64,000 bases of DNA from Ovis canadensis. Its lineage: Eukaryota > Chordata > Mammalia > Artiodactyla > Bovidae. The notes under the pieces are model-generated. The model did not search any database, was not told the DNA's origin, and was given only the letters and a program-made list of their open reading frames with translations. A program made the position numbers and the translations under genes. Shown in pieces: positions 35,127-47,539 of the stretch. How positions within the stretch are numbered: position 1 is the stretch's first letter; every line of letters starts with the position of its first letter. The stretch lies in assembly GCF_042477335.2 (NCBI RefSeq), contig NC_091260.1:44907001-44971000 (forward strand). Reading direction: 5' to 3'.

Positions 35127-36535
35127 CGCTTCAGCGGGGAGAAGAGAAGTCTTCTGGGACCCCTTGCTTGCGAATTTAGAGTGTTCTGGGTTCTTAGGCG
35201 TCCAACCAGAGGCTATTAGGGTGGGTGGTTGCAAATTGCTTCAGCAGGTGGGATCTGAGAAGATGAAGGGTGAATTCAAACTTCTTGGGTGGAGTTCTTA
35301 GACTCTGAGTTGATTTCGTTGATTTGAGAGGATCAAAACTTTTGTTGTTTGTTTAAAGGAAATAGAGGTACAGGGGCTCTGTCAAGAAAAGCTATTTGGG
35401 AGGCTACTCTTATGAAAAGTATCCTAAGTCCCTGTTATTTTTAGGTTCCTATGTCCATTGATTCTCAGGGCTTTTTGTCTAGAAACAGAGTATCATTAGA
35501 TGTTACAGAGATGATCAAAATGTGGCCATCTTTGCATGAAACCACACTGCTGGTCAGACTTTCCTTTTGGTCTTCAATTCTAAGATAAAATTGCTTGAGA
35601 CTTTCAGCCAACAAGTAGAAGTGTCAGGGTCAAGATCTACAGATTTAGATGCAGGCTGTTTGGTAGAAGATACTCAGCTAGTTGTCTAACCTCTCGTGTT
35701 TTCATATTCTTACCTGGATGGTAGCTGAAGTTTACCATTTTAAAGGCAACTTTTTGGAGTAAAATCATTAACAAAAGTCACATAATTAGATAGTCTCAGG
35801 CAAAATAACAAGTTGCTCCATTACAGTTATTGTTATTTTCATTGTCATTCGTAGTGCTATAATCATGGCTAGTAAAACATCAATCAATAGCAAACTCAAA
35901 ACGTTGTCTTTTCCTGTGTTTAATAATCGTAGTGGTTTGCTTTTCCTTTCTAGTGTCAGATTTATAGTGAAACTGCATCTCCTTATATCCTTTCTCAGAT
36001 GTTTCAGACATTGTCTTGGCAAGCATGTCAGTGCATCCAAGCCTAGATGTCCCTGATCAGTCATTTATCTTCAACTTACCAAAGTCAGTTTAATTCAAAG
36101 CGTTTTAAACAAGTGTGTTTCCACAACCTGCCGTGAGCAAGGTGCTGTGATGGGTACTGCACGCCGACTTGTAGAACCTGCTCCTGCTTTGGCAGAGCTG
36201 AATTTTAAGGGAAGAGCATAGACAAGAGACCATGAGGACACAGCTGAGTCTTCTTCTCTTTGATAGTTGATTCTCTGCCAGGAAAGTAAACTCTAAGATG
36301 ATCCCCACTAAAGCTCGTGTCGTGCAGGAGCTGATGGGGGGAAGAAAAGAGTAGAAATAAAAGTGAGAAAGGAGGTAGAGAAGGAAAGGGAAGAGAATCA
36401 GAACCAAAAATGAGAAATAAGGAAATAAGGAGCATGGAAAATAATGGACAACACAAGAGGCAGGGAGTTGGAAGCTCTGGTCAAGGCAGCCAAGAGTGCT
36501 AAGTTAAAGGGGTTCATTAGAGCAACTGACTTTGT

Positions 36536-36746
36536 TCTTGTCGGTACTGCGTCTAGTCTGACTTTTTGAAACCCCATGCACTATACGTAGCCCACCAGGT
36601 TTCTCTGTCCCGGGTTTTTTCCCAGGCAAGGATACTGCAGTGAGTTGCCACTTCCTTCTTAATGAGATCTTCTCAACCCAGAGATTGAACCCTAGTCTCC
36701 CTGTGCCCCAGATAGATTTTTTACCACTGAGTCGCCTGGGAAGCAA
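36536..36746 (-). mobile_element. Bov-tA-type SINE in copy 6
   Basis: Inverted counterpart of 3,208-3,421. Confidence 0.9.
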
Positions 36747-36952
36747 CTGACTTGGGGACATCTAATAAGGATATTCAAGGCTGAGAGCTCTGCTGGTCCA
36801 GGCTTAAGGGAAGGACAACAACACTGTCCCCTTTGAAGGCTCAGCGTGATGCTATTAGGCTCTGGTGGTGTGGAAACTTCCCAGAGAGTTGTTTGAATAC
36901 AAATGACAGCTACTTCCCCCACAGAGGTTAGCAGCAAGTAGCCTGTTCGATG

Positions 36953-37175
36953 GGGCTTCCCAGGTGGTCCAGTGGTCCAGAGTCCACCCACCAATGCAGG
37001 AGCCACAGAGACTCCAATTAGATCTCTGGTGTAGGAAGCAACCCTGGAGGAGGAAATGGGAACCCAATCCAGTATTCTTGTCTGGAAAAGTCCATGGACC
37101 CAGGAGCCTGGCAGTCTATAGTCCATTGGGTCACAAAGAGTCAGACACGACTGAAGAAATTCAGCATGCACACAG
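36953..37175 (+). mobile_element. Bov-tA-type SINE in copy 6
   Basis: Inverted counterpart of 2,781-3,002. Confidence 0.92.
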
Positions 37176-38292
37176 GCACCTTGGAATAAAGAAAGAAAGG
37201 TGTCTAAAGTAGTAATGACCGACAAGTCAAGTTGTTAATCCATGCCTATAATGTGGTTCTTTGGAGGGAAATAATATTTGTTTCATTAATTTGCATGAGT
37301 ATGTTTACATTTGTAAAACATAAAAACAGACTTCAAAATCTATCAATACAGTGACTCATCAGTTGGGAAGGGATAGGGTGTAAGTTATATTTTCAATTTA
37401 TAAGGTACTGTCCTATTTCACTTTAAAATATTTACATTAAATATTTGATATTAAAATGTTTAGAGATAGTTCAACAAGAAATAGGAGGATTCTAATGCCT
37501 ATTCATGTTACCTTTCAAGCTACTACAGGTAACAGCCACTAAGAACTTATGATAAGCACTGTGCTGTGTCATTTTTCTTATCCCATTTATTTAAGTGCTA
37601 TTATAAATTACATTTTATAAGTAAGAAAATGTAGGGTTACAGAATTGAAGTCACATTGGGCATGAAGTGCTGATTAGCGCATGATGAGATCTGTAATATC
37701 CACTGGAAAAGTACACAGCTCTGCATGTTACTGTCACGTGGGCATTGCCCATTCTCCACAAAACTCTTTCTGGGTCCAACCTCTTGGCCCAGATATATTG
37801 ACTCAGCATCTAGGAGGTCAAAGGTTTGGAACTTCATGTGTCTACTCTCAAGCGTTTTGTTGTCTGGAAGCCAGAGGGGTAGCCTGGGTTCCTCCCTGAC
37901 CCACCGGGGACAGGAACTTGGGTCTGAACCACCCCCAGAGCTGAGAGCCTGGAGGAATGCTCCACTTGAACTAGGATGAGAATTGTGTGGAATGATGGTT
38001 CCCCATCATCTCTAACTTCAGCCCCCAGGAAGCTGAATACTGTAGATCAGATGGCTGCCTGAGACCCAGAAAAGCCATGAAAGACCGAGGTAGGCACTTG
38101 AGGAAGGAACTGCAGCAGAATGTTTCATAGGAAAGGCTCTGGAAAGTCTGCCCTCCCTCAGCCTTGTGGGTGGCTGTGCCTCAGTGCTTTCCCTTCCAAC
38201 TTGCTTAGAAGCACGCCCTTCAAGCTTAGTTGCTATAGCCACTACCTGTCTAAGATTCAGCCTCTGGGTGTCTTTTAAAAATCATGTCTTGC

Positions 38293-38598
38293 ACGGTCTT
38301 CCCTAGTGGTTCAGCAGTAAAGAATCTGCCTGCCAAGGCAGGAGACATGGATTCAAACTCTAATCTGCGAAGATCCTGCATGCTGTGGGAACAGCTAAGC
38401 CCTGGTGCCGCAGCCATTGATTCTGTACTCTTGAGCCCACATGCTGCAACTACTGAAGCTCAGAAGCCCTAGAGCTCATGCTCTGCAACAAGAGGAGCCA
38501 CTGCAATGAGAAGCCCGAATGCTGCCCCTGAAGAGTAGCCCCCACTCACCACAAGGAGAGAAAAGCCAGCATAGCGAGGAAGCAATAGCAGTCAAGAA
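38293..38598 (+). mobile_element. Full-length CHR-type SINE in copy 6
   Basis: Counterpart of the tandem CHR SINEs, but it keeps the GAGTAGCCCCCACTCACCAC segment that they lack, so it preserves the older state. Confidence 0.85.
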
Positions 38599-38784
38599 GT
38601 AATATGGTTTAAATACCATGCCTTCCATTTTATCTCTAAGAGCAGTATCATTTGGAATTGTGCAGATATGACTATCTTTTATATTTTTTATCTTGTATTG
38701 GCATACATGTCTGTTTTTAACTACAATTTCTGCTTATGGTATTAGTACTCTGGCTCAAGAGTGTTCCTGTTGAAATGTTTAATG

Positions 38785-39000
38785 CATAGGTGACTTTGGC
38801 AGGGTCTGGAATCTGCTGATCTTTATGCTCACCACTCTTTTGTGCAATCACAGGCCTGCAACTCACAGCCTGGAAGTTCTGTTCCAGTGCGTAGCTCTCA
38901 GACCAGCTCACACAGAGCACTGTGCTGGTAGTGCTGGAGCAGAGACTGAAGCACAGGTCCTGCCCAGTGAAATGGTAATGGGGGTTGCGGGGGTGGGTAA
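38785..39000. other. Spacer start, nothing recognised
   Basis: Unit homology ends near 38,784. No gene or repeat that I can support before the SINE at 39,001. Confidence 0.5.
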
Positions 39001-39212
39001 GTTCACTTCAGTCCTGTCTGACTCTTTGTGACCCTATGGACTGTAGCTCACCAGGTTCCTCTGTCCATGGGATTCTTCAGGCAAGAATGCTGGAGAGGGT
39101 TGCTGCGCCCTTCTCCAGGGGATCTTCCCTACCTAGGGATCGAACCCCCGTCTCTTACATCTCCTTCATTGGCAGCCAGGTTCTTTACCACTAGTGCCAC
39201 CTGGGAAGCTAG
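39001..39212 (-). mobile_element. Bov-tA-type SINE, antisense
   Basis: The reverse complement has the full head (GCTTCCCAGGTGGCACTAGT), the core with GAAGGGCGCAGCAACCCTCT, and the CAAAGAGTCAGACAGGACTG end. It does not belong to the unit. Confidence 0.92.
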
Positions 39213-41912
39213 CGGGTGGAGGGGACACTTAAAGGATGGTCTAGGATGAGGGAGCCAGGAGGTGTCACCTTTTGATCCTATCCCGGGGTGAGTCCACTCT
39301 CTTGGGACCTCTAGGACTTCGAGTGAGATTTGTTTTCAGGTCTCTGTGAGTTTGTGCATTGCAACTGTTGGTGACACAGACCCAGAACACAGTGCATCCA
39401 GTGGCAGTGTACAGAAGCAGCCTAGAGCCCACTCCCGAGAGTCATAAGGATCCATACAAGGAGTCCCCAGAAGAGGTGGATGCTGTGGAGGAGATCTGTT
39501 GATGAGGGATCTCATCATCAGCCGGAGTTCCCTGACTCTGCGAACTCAGCATGGACACTCTAGTGTCCTGGACGCTTCCAAGCATTACAGTTCAGCTCCT
39601 GGCCCAGGGACCACCATCGCCAGTTCCAATGATGCTGGAAGCAGAGCCTAAGCATCTTAGGAGCCCTGAGATTTCTGCTGAAACTAGTCCTCTGGTTTTG
39701 CTCACACGGGATGGGAAAGCTCATTAGAATAGGGTGTGGAATGGATGGAAATAGCAGATAAAGAAAACAGAAGACTGCTAAACTTTGGAATCCTAGGGAC
39801 AAGGACAAGCTAGCACAAAGAAAAGGAAATTCAAGGAGAATAATTAAAATCTAAAATCAGAGTATAGGCAGGTCTGAGATTATGAATGAGAAATGTGCTG
39901 TCTTGTTGGACTCTTTGTGATTGCAAGGACTGTACCCCACCAAGCTCCTCAAATTTAGTTTACAAGCATAAAAGCAAGTCATCTACATAGATTTTTGTAA
40001 AAGCATCAGAGTGAGATGATAACTATAAATGACAAAAGACAAAACACATAGCTAAAGATCTGGTTATAATACAGTTATCAAGGAAATTTGGCTATTTCTG
40101 TGACATATAACATTTTGAGATAATAACTGGAAATGATTGAGAACATACCACAACATTTCATGTTTTAGGAAAGATCATATAATTTCTAGAACATTTATAA
40201 CCTAAGAAGGTTTATCACTATTTGTCAGTATTTTCCATGTAATTTAGCATACCAAATAAGCCTAATTAGTTTACTTTCTCTCTTTGAGATGTTCAAGGAC
40301 ACATTCAAGCATTCCAAAATTAACCAGAGATCAGAAGAACTTTATTCAGAATTTGATTTGAAAAAGTTTGTCAAATATCAGAAGGATTTTTAACATTTGG
40401 CTAACTAGGATCATAGTCACTGTGAAAAACCACTTAGTCATTCAACCAAAGCGACAATAAAAGACTTCAAAGGCAAATACAGAAAATTACAACATATTGC
40501 ATAAGAGTTAGCAAAGAAAGTTTACAATCTATTTATCAAAAAAGATCAGTATTTCAAGAAAACTTTGTCCTCTTAACAAGGGAAAAGACAAGTCTAGTTT
40601 TGTACAACTTCACTATTAAAATTCATTCACCTGATTGAATTCAATCTATTTTTATTGAGTGTTCACCATGCATAAAACTCTTTTTTTCAGAATTCCTTTT
40701 AAAATTTCTTTCTGATCCATGCATCCTTTATTCCATGACCAATTACTGTGTCATATCCAAGCAACAGTACACAAACTGGTAATCAATCTTAATCCAACTG
40801 GAGAGCAATCTAAGGGTTACAGTACATTTAAGGCTTTCAAATTGGGGGAAGAAAATCATTTCAATAAAACCAAAGACCTCCTCAAACACAAACCCCAACC
40901 AATACAAGTAGTGTAGCAGTTTTAGTATTTTTACACTTCTGATGCTTATTGGCACAACTCCTGTGTCAGACCCAAGTAACTCCTAAACTAAAAATTTAGT
41001 GAAATTTTAATTACATAATTTTTTCAAAGCATAAACTTGTAATTTTTGTCTCAGAAATGTTCTAACTTTTTAATAGCAAAATATAGGAGGAAAACATATT
41101 AAGAAAACATATACAGTCATTTACATTACAAATAAATTTGCAGTTTTGTTGTTGAAGCCTGGCAAAAGAAAGTTACCTATTAACAATCTATGCACAATGT
41201 AATTGCAAATATGTACAGCACTTTAAAGAAGCCTACAAGGAGGACTTTACAGAAGGACAATGGGCTAGATTCCTTGTTAGACTAATCAGGTGATCAAAAT
41301 ATGAAAACTCTGTGGACTAGCAATAAATTCACACTTTAAAAATCCTCTTTACTTTTATATAAGAAGGCTCCAGTTATATTTATTTTGTTCCAGTTGATGA
41401 AGCTGTTCACAATTGTTCCAATAAATTACCCTTTAATTTGATTTGTGTCGGGGAAAGATCAGCATGTTAACAAAAATTAACAAAGGAATTTTCATCAGAG
41501 TGGTTTCCAGTTACACTACCACAGCTTCACAATGGATTAGAGCCGTAAATCCAGGGGTTGAAAGGGTCAGATACCGAGAGCACTGGTGGAGAGAGGTTGA
41601 GTCCTGCATAAATGATTCCCACCTGATGGGCAAGGTGGAGAAAGGGGTGTGAGCATCCTTCTTAGAGCAGAAGAAAACCATCCCCCCACTCAGCTCTCCT
41701 TTCCATTCCACCAGGCAACAAAGCTGGAAATCACAACTGTTTGGTTTCACATGACGTGTGAGTTAGAAGAACCTCTATATACCAAAGACCAAGATGTCCT
41801 CAGCTCTTTGATTAGGACGCCCCAAAACGCTGAGCATTTCCTCGTGGTTATCAGGCCCATGAGAGCCATCCAGTTGAAGCACGTCCACAGTTGAAGTAAA
41901 ATCAAGTCATAT
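39213..41912. other. Gene-poor spacer
   Basis: A fragment of antisense Bov-tA SINE lies at about 39,895-39,952. The rest is AT-rich (especially 39,960-41,440) with no ORF above 82 codons and no recognised gene. The part next to 41,912 may include 3'UTR of the ABHD17A retrocopy. Confidence 0.6.
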
Positions 41913-42812
41913 TCAGGAATCAGGAAGTTCGTGAGATAGGAACTGTCTTAGTCTTTCTAGGTATTGTATATATAAAACTGTATGTCATTATCCCCGTCCC
42001 TTTGGCCCAGAGGGGCTCCACGGCCCCGGGAAAGCGCTCGTACGTACGTGGCCATAACTTCGTCCTGTGTACTGCGGAAGCATGGGAGAGGTGGCTTTAA
42101 ATATCTATCAATGCTAGAGAAAGCATCAAAGCAGTATGTTTTCCTGGTATCGGGAAAAGCCACACGCAATCCACATATCAGCGGCGAATGGAGAATTACA
42201 GCTGCACACTCATACCTGGAGGTCAGGTCTACCACGGGGTAGGTGCTTCCCAAAGCTATGATCATACGAGATGATGGTCTCAGGACTTAACGCCATATTG
42301 GGTGCAGCACCCGCCAGGTGGCGTCGGTATCAGTTTGGAGGGCTTGCCCTAGTTGATGCCGTAGCCCTAGTCGTGGTAGGAGATGTTGCAGTTGATGCGC
42401 GAACGGAGGCCGATGTATCAATAGAAGCTGCGCATCTCGCCCAGGCGCGCGGCGTTGCGGTGGGAGAGAACAGCGTGCAGCAGCTGAAGGCGCCCAGCAC
42501 AGGAACATGCAGCCGAGCCGCTTGTCCCAAGCGGTGCGCTAGAAAACCTGAGCGGCGTTCAGCTCGCACCGGGAGCACCTCCAAGTGTGCGCGCTCGCTC
42601 TGGCGCAGGTTGTACACGCCAGGCCCCGCGCCCTCCTCTGGCGGCTGCTGTGCGGCTGGGCCAGGGCGGTGGCGGCAACCGAGGCCAGGAAAGGTCGCCG
42701 GCATCGAGGTAGGTGGGCTCAGGAGGCGGCAAGGCCAGCTTGACGGCTATGCGGCTCCGGCAAGCCCAGCAGCAGAAGAGCCAGCTCCGCTTTCCAGCGA
42801 GAAGCCCTGCAT
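41913..42812 (-). pseudogene. ABHD17A: Processed pseudogene of ABHD17A
   Basis: On the minus strand, three frames together give an ABHD17-family serine hydrolase (depalmitoylase). A start-like MQGFSL near 42,812 is followed by the Cys-rich palmitoylation region WLFCCWACRSRIAVKLALPP and PPEPTY, then RLGCMF, a degenerate [66 protein letters not shown], and the C-terminus [19 protein letters not shown] then stop. Residues such as [14 protein letters not shown] and [13 protein letters not shown] favour ABHD17A over B or C. The length (about 900 bp, no introns) equals the spliced coding region, so it is a retrocopy. Several frameshifts and stops break it, and the nucleophile motif GQSIG is degraded to HSFG. 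It is non-functional as a hydrolase. Confidence 0.88.
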
Positions 42813-43230
42813 CCTGGGGTCTGTTTCGGGCATCCAGGCGGCCTCGAACCCGCGGCCGCCGACACGGCAGACAGGTAGACTGGGTCTGCAGCGAGGGCGA
42901 GCAGAGCGGCTGCGGCCAGCCCGCCTGGCGGCTGGACCTGGAAGAGCTGGGAGGCGCGGCTGGCCTGGGCCGGCTTGGCGCTTCCAGCCCGGCGGGTCAG
43001 CGGTCGTCCCGAGGGCGGGCAAGGGGCGGACGGCCGGGGACCCTGTGCCGCGGACATAGCCCGCGGCAGCCCAGCCGGCTGGATGGCGGGATCCCTGCCT
43101 CCCTTCATGAGGACTAACCCTCAGACACGTCTGCTAGGTTCCAGTCGCTGGAGAACGCCAGGTGGCTGGGAGGAACAAGGATCCCTTTACTTCGGAGCTA
43201 AGCCGGCTGTCTCTCACTAGTAAACGGTTT
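42280..43230. other. CpG-rich stretch over and upstream of the ABHD17A retrocopy
   Basis: Dense CG dinucleotides. The part above 42,812 probably includes retroposed 5'UTR of the parent gene. A plus-strand 262-codon frame (42,271-43,059) is a by-product of high GC and of the pseudogene on the other strand. Confidence 0.55.
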
Positions 43231-44810
43231 GTTCAGACCACAGGTACACAGTCTTTCCAACTTAAATCAAAAATTAAAAAGTCAATTAAGCTTGTTCACT
43301 CCAAATCCCCTTCCCCGTCCCAGCGTAGGGAATCTCAGTACTCACCTGGGACGCCAAGTCCCAAGGAAAACAGCTTGAGTGAAACTTTGGATGTCATTTA
43401 AACTTTAAATTTAAAGCAATGATGCCGGGATATCAGGAGAATTTACCCAAAAGATAAATACTGAAAAGGAATACCGAAAAGCCAGTTAAGCTCCAAGGGC
43501 AGAGCATGTGTCCAAGCACCTGTTCAGGGTAGAGTCCAGATTTCCTCTGTTGGGTGCCTCTTATATCCTGCCAACTATGCCAAGCAAATATTGACAGGAA
43601 TTCAATTAACACTCAAGAACAAAAAGAGAATTTCATTCAAGTCACACTGTGGATTGTAACCCAGGAGATAGACCCTTAGAAGCTATGAGAACAGTTCCTC
43701 CTATTAGCAGCCCAAGGCATAGTCAAATACATTTTTGAGACAAAGGAGCTTACAAAAGGCCACTTTACATTAAGTTCACCAAAGATACATTGTCCAAGTA
43801 AACACAAAGCAAGCAGTATGTCACTATGACCCCCTATGGAGTTGGAAAAGAATCGTCATCCTTAAGAAGTTGCATTGCTAGGGTCACAAAAAGAGGGGAA
43901 AATATCTCTGCTGCGGAACAGGCATTCCTTTCTTTCAGGAGGTCTGGCTGGTGTGTATCACAGGATACACACTAGGAGCGAATGAGGAGGCTGAAAGGGC
44001 GAGCATGAAGGGAAGGAGAGTTTTATGTTAAATTTTATTGTCCTGCCTTGAAATAGAAATTTCATTTCCTCACAAATCATCCAATAGTTGACCCATTTCC
44101 CCAAAAGAAACAAGATCGTATTTCTAGTTTTGTACCAGTGAAACCCGTCTTTGCGTTTATTCCCTAAGGCCACAACACTGCCAGGCTGTTCTTCAGAAAA
44201 TACAGAGAATCATGAGGTCCCCCCTTTTGAACAGAGTAGACTGACTTACCAGGAAGCTTCCACAAAGGCCCCTCAACAGAATTGGAGAACTCAACACAAA
44301 GGGAGAAGAGCTGAGATCTCGAATCAGTCAGAAATCAGTGAGCGCAATGGGCTCCATGGGTACCTGTTGCAGTTACTCACCAGCTTTAGATTACTTCCTA
44401 CCCTATTTTAACAAGAATAGTTAAAAGAAAGTTCAGAGAGCTTTACTGCATATAAATATTTTATTGAAGAAGAAACAAACTTCTCAAAAGGGAAGATTTC
44501 AAATTTAAAACTAGTATGAAGCTCAGAGCCTTGATGTCTCAGGGCAGCTTATAAAGTGAGCATGAGGAAACTGACCTTTACAATGCTTGGTTATTACGCT
44601 CAGGGTTTCCAGGAAGCAGGGGACTGGTTAAAGTGATTATCCTACTTTGTTTTAAGAAGATAACAACAGTTTTAAAAAATCACTTTCAAAGGCATTTGTA
44701 AGAAATGGGCTGAGTTAAATTACCCATGTGTTTTGAATAAACTCGATTTAGTTTTGCTTCCGTGCCTTATTCAGTTTTCTCGATCAGGGGAGTTTTCACG
44801 GCTGGTCTAT
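43231..44810. other. No gene seen
   Basis: Mixed-composition DNA with only short frames (up to 86 codons). No SINE core or other family recognised. Confidence 0.5.
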
Positions 44811-45359
44811 GTTTTTTTTTTTTTCACTCCACTTTATTCATGCCATTTATCCCCAGCATCTCTGATCTTTCAAGATTTCAAACTCTTTTGAAACTCGGTT
44901 CTCAGTTTCTAGGGGACAGCACCCTCGAAAAGCTCCAAAACTGACGTGTGCCTTTGGACACAACGTTGCGATCTGCGCTGTGCCCGCCTGCTGGGTGCCG
45001 CCACCCTTGGGTCTCTGGGGCAACGTTTTGTCGATCGCTCTCGGGCGAGTGCACTGGACCGGTGTTTTCTCAGTAGTTTCCACCAGAGCCGAGGTGGCTC
45101 TTTCTCTGGGTCGCAGCTTTGTAACAGCTGAGTCACAGCACTCAGGTCTACAACTGCGCACACAGAGTCCTGTCAGCGAAGGGAGGGGGAGTCTGGGGTG
45201 CCAGACACTAGCCAAGGGAGACGAAGAGATTATAGGAGACGGCGCTCGAGGAAGAGCATATAGATTTTCAATCACCGCTGAGTTCAATCCTCTGGAACTA
45301 TTTCTGTCCCCGAGAAACCGCAGTAGGAGAACGGTTCTAAGAAGACTTGTAGTTAACAT
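44811..45359 (-). pseudogene. Poly(A)-tailed retrocopy of unknown parent
   Basis: On the minus strand a poly(A) run (T13 at 44,812-44,824) is preceded by AATAAA (TTTATT at 44,833-44,838), the arrangement of a reverse-transcribed mRNA end. A 170-codon frame (44,847-45,359) is open just upstream and begins MLTTSLLRTVLLLRFLGDRN. It has no recognised domain and may be coincidental in GC-rich DNA. I could not find the 5' end or target duplications. Confidence 0.4.
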
Positions 45360-45960
45360 TCACCAGCCTCCAACCGGTGCTGGACGTGGTTCTAACTCGG
45401 CGCCCGACACCAGGTCGGGACAAGGCGTCTATACTCTAGTTCAACTCCCCCTTCCTTTAGGGAGGTGAGGCGCCTGGCGCCGGGAAACTCACCGAGAAAC
45501 TCTGAGACCCTAGAGGTCAGCGCCGAGAAACTTCGGGTTTGGAGGAAGGAACGGTGCCGCTGCCAACAAGACACCCAGCGGGTAGCAGACTCAGCTTGCG
45601 TCAGAACAATGGCAGCCCGTCCTCCTCCCAGCGGAGATGTTAATAGATACCCAGGTCGGGGTGAATCCCGGCGCCGCGAGGCTGACCCGACTGCACGAAC
45701 CGAGCGGTGCTAGGGCCGCGAAGCGACAGCACAGGGGACCTGGGGCCCACGCGAGGGAGAGAAGTTCCCTCTGGTGCCGGGAGGGTGTATGCCAAAGAGA
45801 AAGCGCCGGCTAGGCGCTGCAGACCGAAGGGAGGCTGAGACATCCCCGGCTGGGCGGCTGGAACTGCCCGCAACCTTGGCTCCCGGACCCTCCACTGGCG
45901 GCGCAAGATCCGGATGTGCCCCAGAGGGTTACCGTTGAGCGCCGACAGACCCAGCGACTC
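44940..45960. other. CpG-rich stretch
   Basis: High GC with many CG dinucleotides, like a CpG island. Could be promoter DNA or the 5' part of retroposed sequence. No TATA box or conserved ORF seen. Confidence 0.45.
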
Positions 45961-46247
45961 GGTGGAAAACTACACTTACATTATGCTAATACAAATGAGA
46001 ATAAGTCCTCAGGCACAGATACAAGTAAAAACAAAACAACACGATCGCAGCGATTGCAGAGCAAACCACGCCGAAAAGGAATTTCTGCAAGCCAACCGTT
46101 CAGAGAAGCTAACTCTACAGAGATCTGACAGCAGACACCGTGGATAGGTATAGTCTACTGCGATGGCCTGAGATCTGGGACCCTTTGCTGCAGTCCTGCA
46201 ATGCTTGCACCTGGACAAAAATGTCTCCTCCAGAGGCACCAAGATAC

Positions 46248-46275
46248 AAAAAAAAAAAAAAAAAAGAAAAAAAAA
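46248..46275 (+). repeat. Poly(A) tract
   Basis: Eighteen A, one G and nine A. It could be the tail of a plus-strand retrotransposed sequence. The preceding 300 bp is not recognised. Confidence 0.6.
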
Positions 46276-46375
46276 GACTATACGGAACTAAAAAGAACCG
46301 CCTGCCTGCCCAGTTGAGGCAAATTCTGGACACGGAGACACAAAGAGACCTAAAATCCTACCTGCCACTTACACA

Positions 46376-46614
46376 GAGCGAAGAGCATGTGCAGGGTACT
46401 GCGCATGCTCCTTGCCTAGGACACCCTCTAAGGGGTTGGTAAACCACCCAATCCACCAACCCCTGGGCACACCCCTATCCTCACCCCAGCTGCCCCTCCT
46501 CCTTGAGAAAGCTAGTTTGCAGCAGGGGCCCCAGTAAAGACTTGCCTGAATTTCTCGTCTAGCCTGTCTTCAATTTTTATTGATTAAAGAGGCCAAGAAC
46601 CCCGGTTAGTAACA
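46376..46614 (+). mobile_element. LTR-like fragment of an endogenous retrovirus
   Basis: The stretch CCCCAGTAAAGACTTGCCTG, then TTTCTCGTCTAGCCTGTCTT, and an end at GGTTAGTAACA resemble the R-U5 part of mammalian ERV LTRs. The 5' boundary and any internal viral genes are not recognised. No coding potential remains that I can see. Confidence 0.45.
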
Positions 46615-47065
46615 CTACCATTAAATGATTACTGTCACTCTTGCTAAATCAGTGTTGACCCCCCTGAAAATTGCTGAGCGGGCCATACTACGACTTATAA
46701 GGCTTGTGATTTGTACAAGAGTGAACTGGGAAGCAGAGGTTAATGTGGAACTTGCCAAATTGAAACCGGCTCTAAGCAAGTACATTGCCTCTGGCCCCTC
46801 GTTCTGAGGATGGGGATTGCCGAGGGGCTCGGACCCTGAGAAAGTGCCGACTGGGCTCTAATGGCAAATTCTGAGAAAACTCCGGTCCAGTATACTGGCC
46901 AGGGCCACAACCTCCAAAACTATGACACAGAGCCTCTAATGGGGCCAGTGCAGGGAACCAGCCAGGCAGGTACAGTTGAGGGGCATTGTGTTCAAAGGCA
47001 ACTATTCATTTTGGAGCTTTCAAGGCACTAAAAAGAGCGGACACTGAGAAATGAGGGCTGCTAAC
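46615..47065. other. No gene seen
   Basis: Nothing supported. A short 60-codon frame at 46,625-46,807 has no recognisable features. Confidence 0.5.
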
Positions 47066-47192
47066 TCAATGGCAACCCACTCCAGTATTCTTGCCTGGAG
47101 AATCCGAAGGATGGGGGAGCCTGGTGGGCTGTCACCTATGGGATCGCACAGAGTTGGACACGACTGAAGCGACTCAGCAGCAGCAGCAGCAA
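47066..47192 (+). mobile_element. Partial Bov-tA-type SINE with CAG tail
   Basis: Core from GGCAACCCACTCCAGTATTC to GGACACGACTGAAGCGACTC, then a short CAG repeat (5-6 units). Confidence 0.9.
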
Positions 47193-47324
47193 CTCTCAGG
47201 AAAACTGAGAGTTTCGGGGGATAAAATGAGATGAATGAGGTGGGATGAAAGGAAACAAAATATAGATAAGGCTTGAAAATCCCCTTAGGGGACATAACGG
47301 GTTTGGGCCACGTAAACAAAACTA

Positions 47325-47523
47325 AGGGTTTCCCAGGTGACTCAGTGGTAGAGAGTCCACCTGCCAATGGAAAGGTTCAGTCCCTGGGTTGGGAAGATCG
47401 CTTGGAGTAGGAAATGGCAACCCACTCCAGTATCCTTCCCTGGACAATCCCATTGATGGAGAAGCCTGGCAGGCTACAGTCCACGGTGTCGCAAAGAGTC
47501 CTGTCGGACTGAGCAACTGAGAG
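47325..47523 (+). mobile_element. Bov-tA-type SINE
   Basis: Full head (GTTTCCCAGGTGACTCAGTG), core and CGCAAAGAGTCCTGTCGGAC end, running directly into the microsatellite that is its 3' tail. Confidence 0.92.
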
Positions 47524-47539
47524 TGCGCGCGCGCACGCG

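Larger units (their letters stand above)
33794..38784 (-). repeat. Inverted partial copy of the unit (copy 6)
   Basis: This is the reverse complement of unit coordinates 6,154 down to about 1,220. It contains block B, block A, both central Bov-tA SINEs and a full-length CHR SINE, but not blocks C or D or the L1. It is a few percent different from the tandem copies. It keeps some ancestral states, such as the complete CHR SINE and five G rather than six at 38,026-38,030. Confidence 0.95.

Noticed and set aside
42271..43059. 262-codon plus-strand ORF, the longest in the window
   Set aside because: It lies opposite the ABHD17A pseudogene and its CpG-rich 5' part. The protein is low complexity and matches nothing that I recognise.
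45380..45430. Retroviral primer-binding-site-like GGCGCCCGAC next to GGTCGGGAC
   Set aside because: No LTR end immediately upstream and no internal viral sequence downstream. The match is too short in a CpG-rich region.
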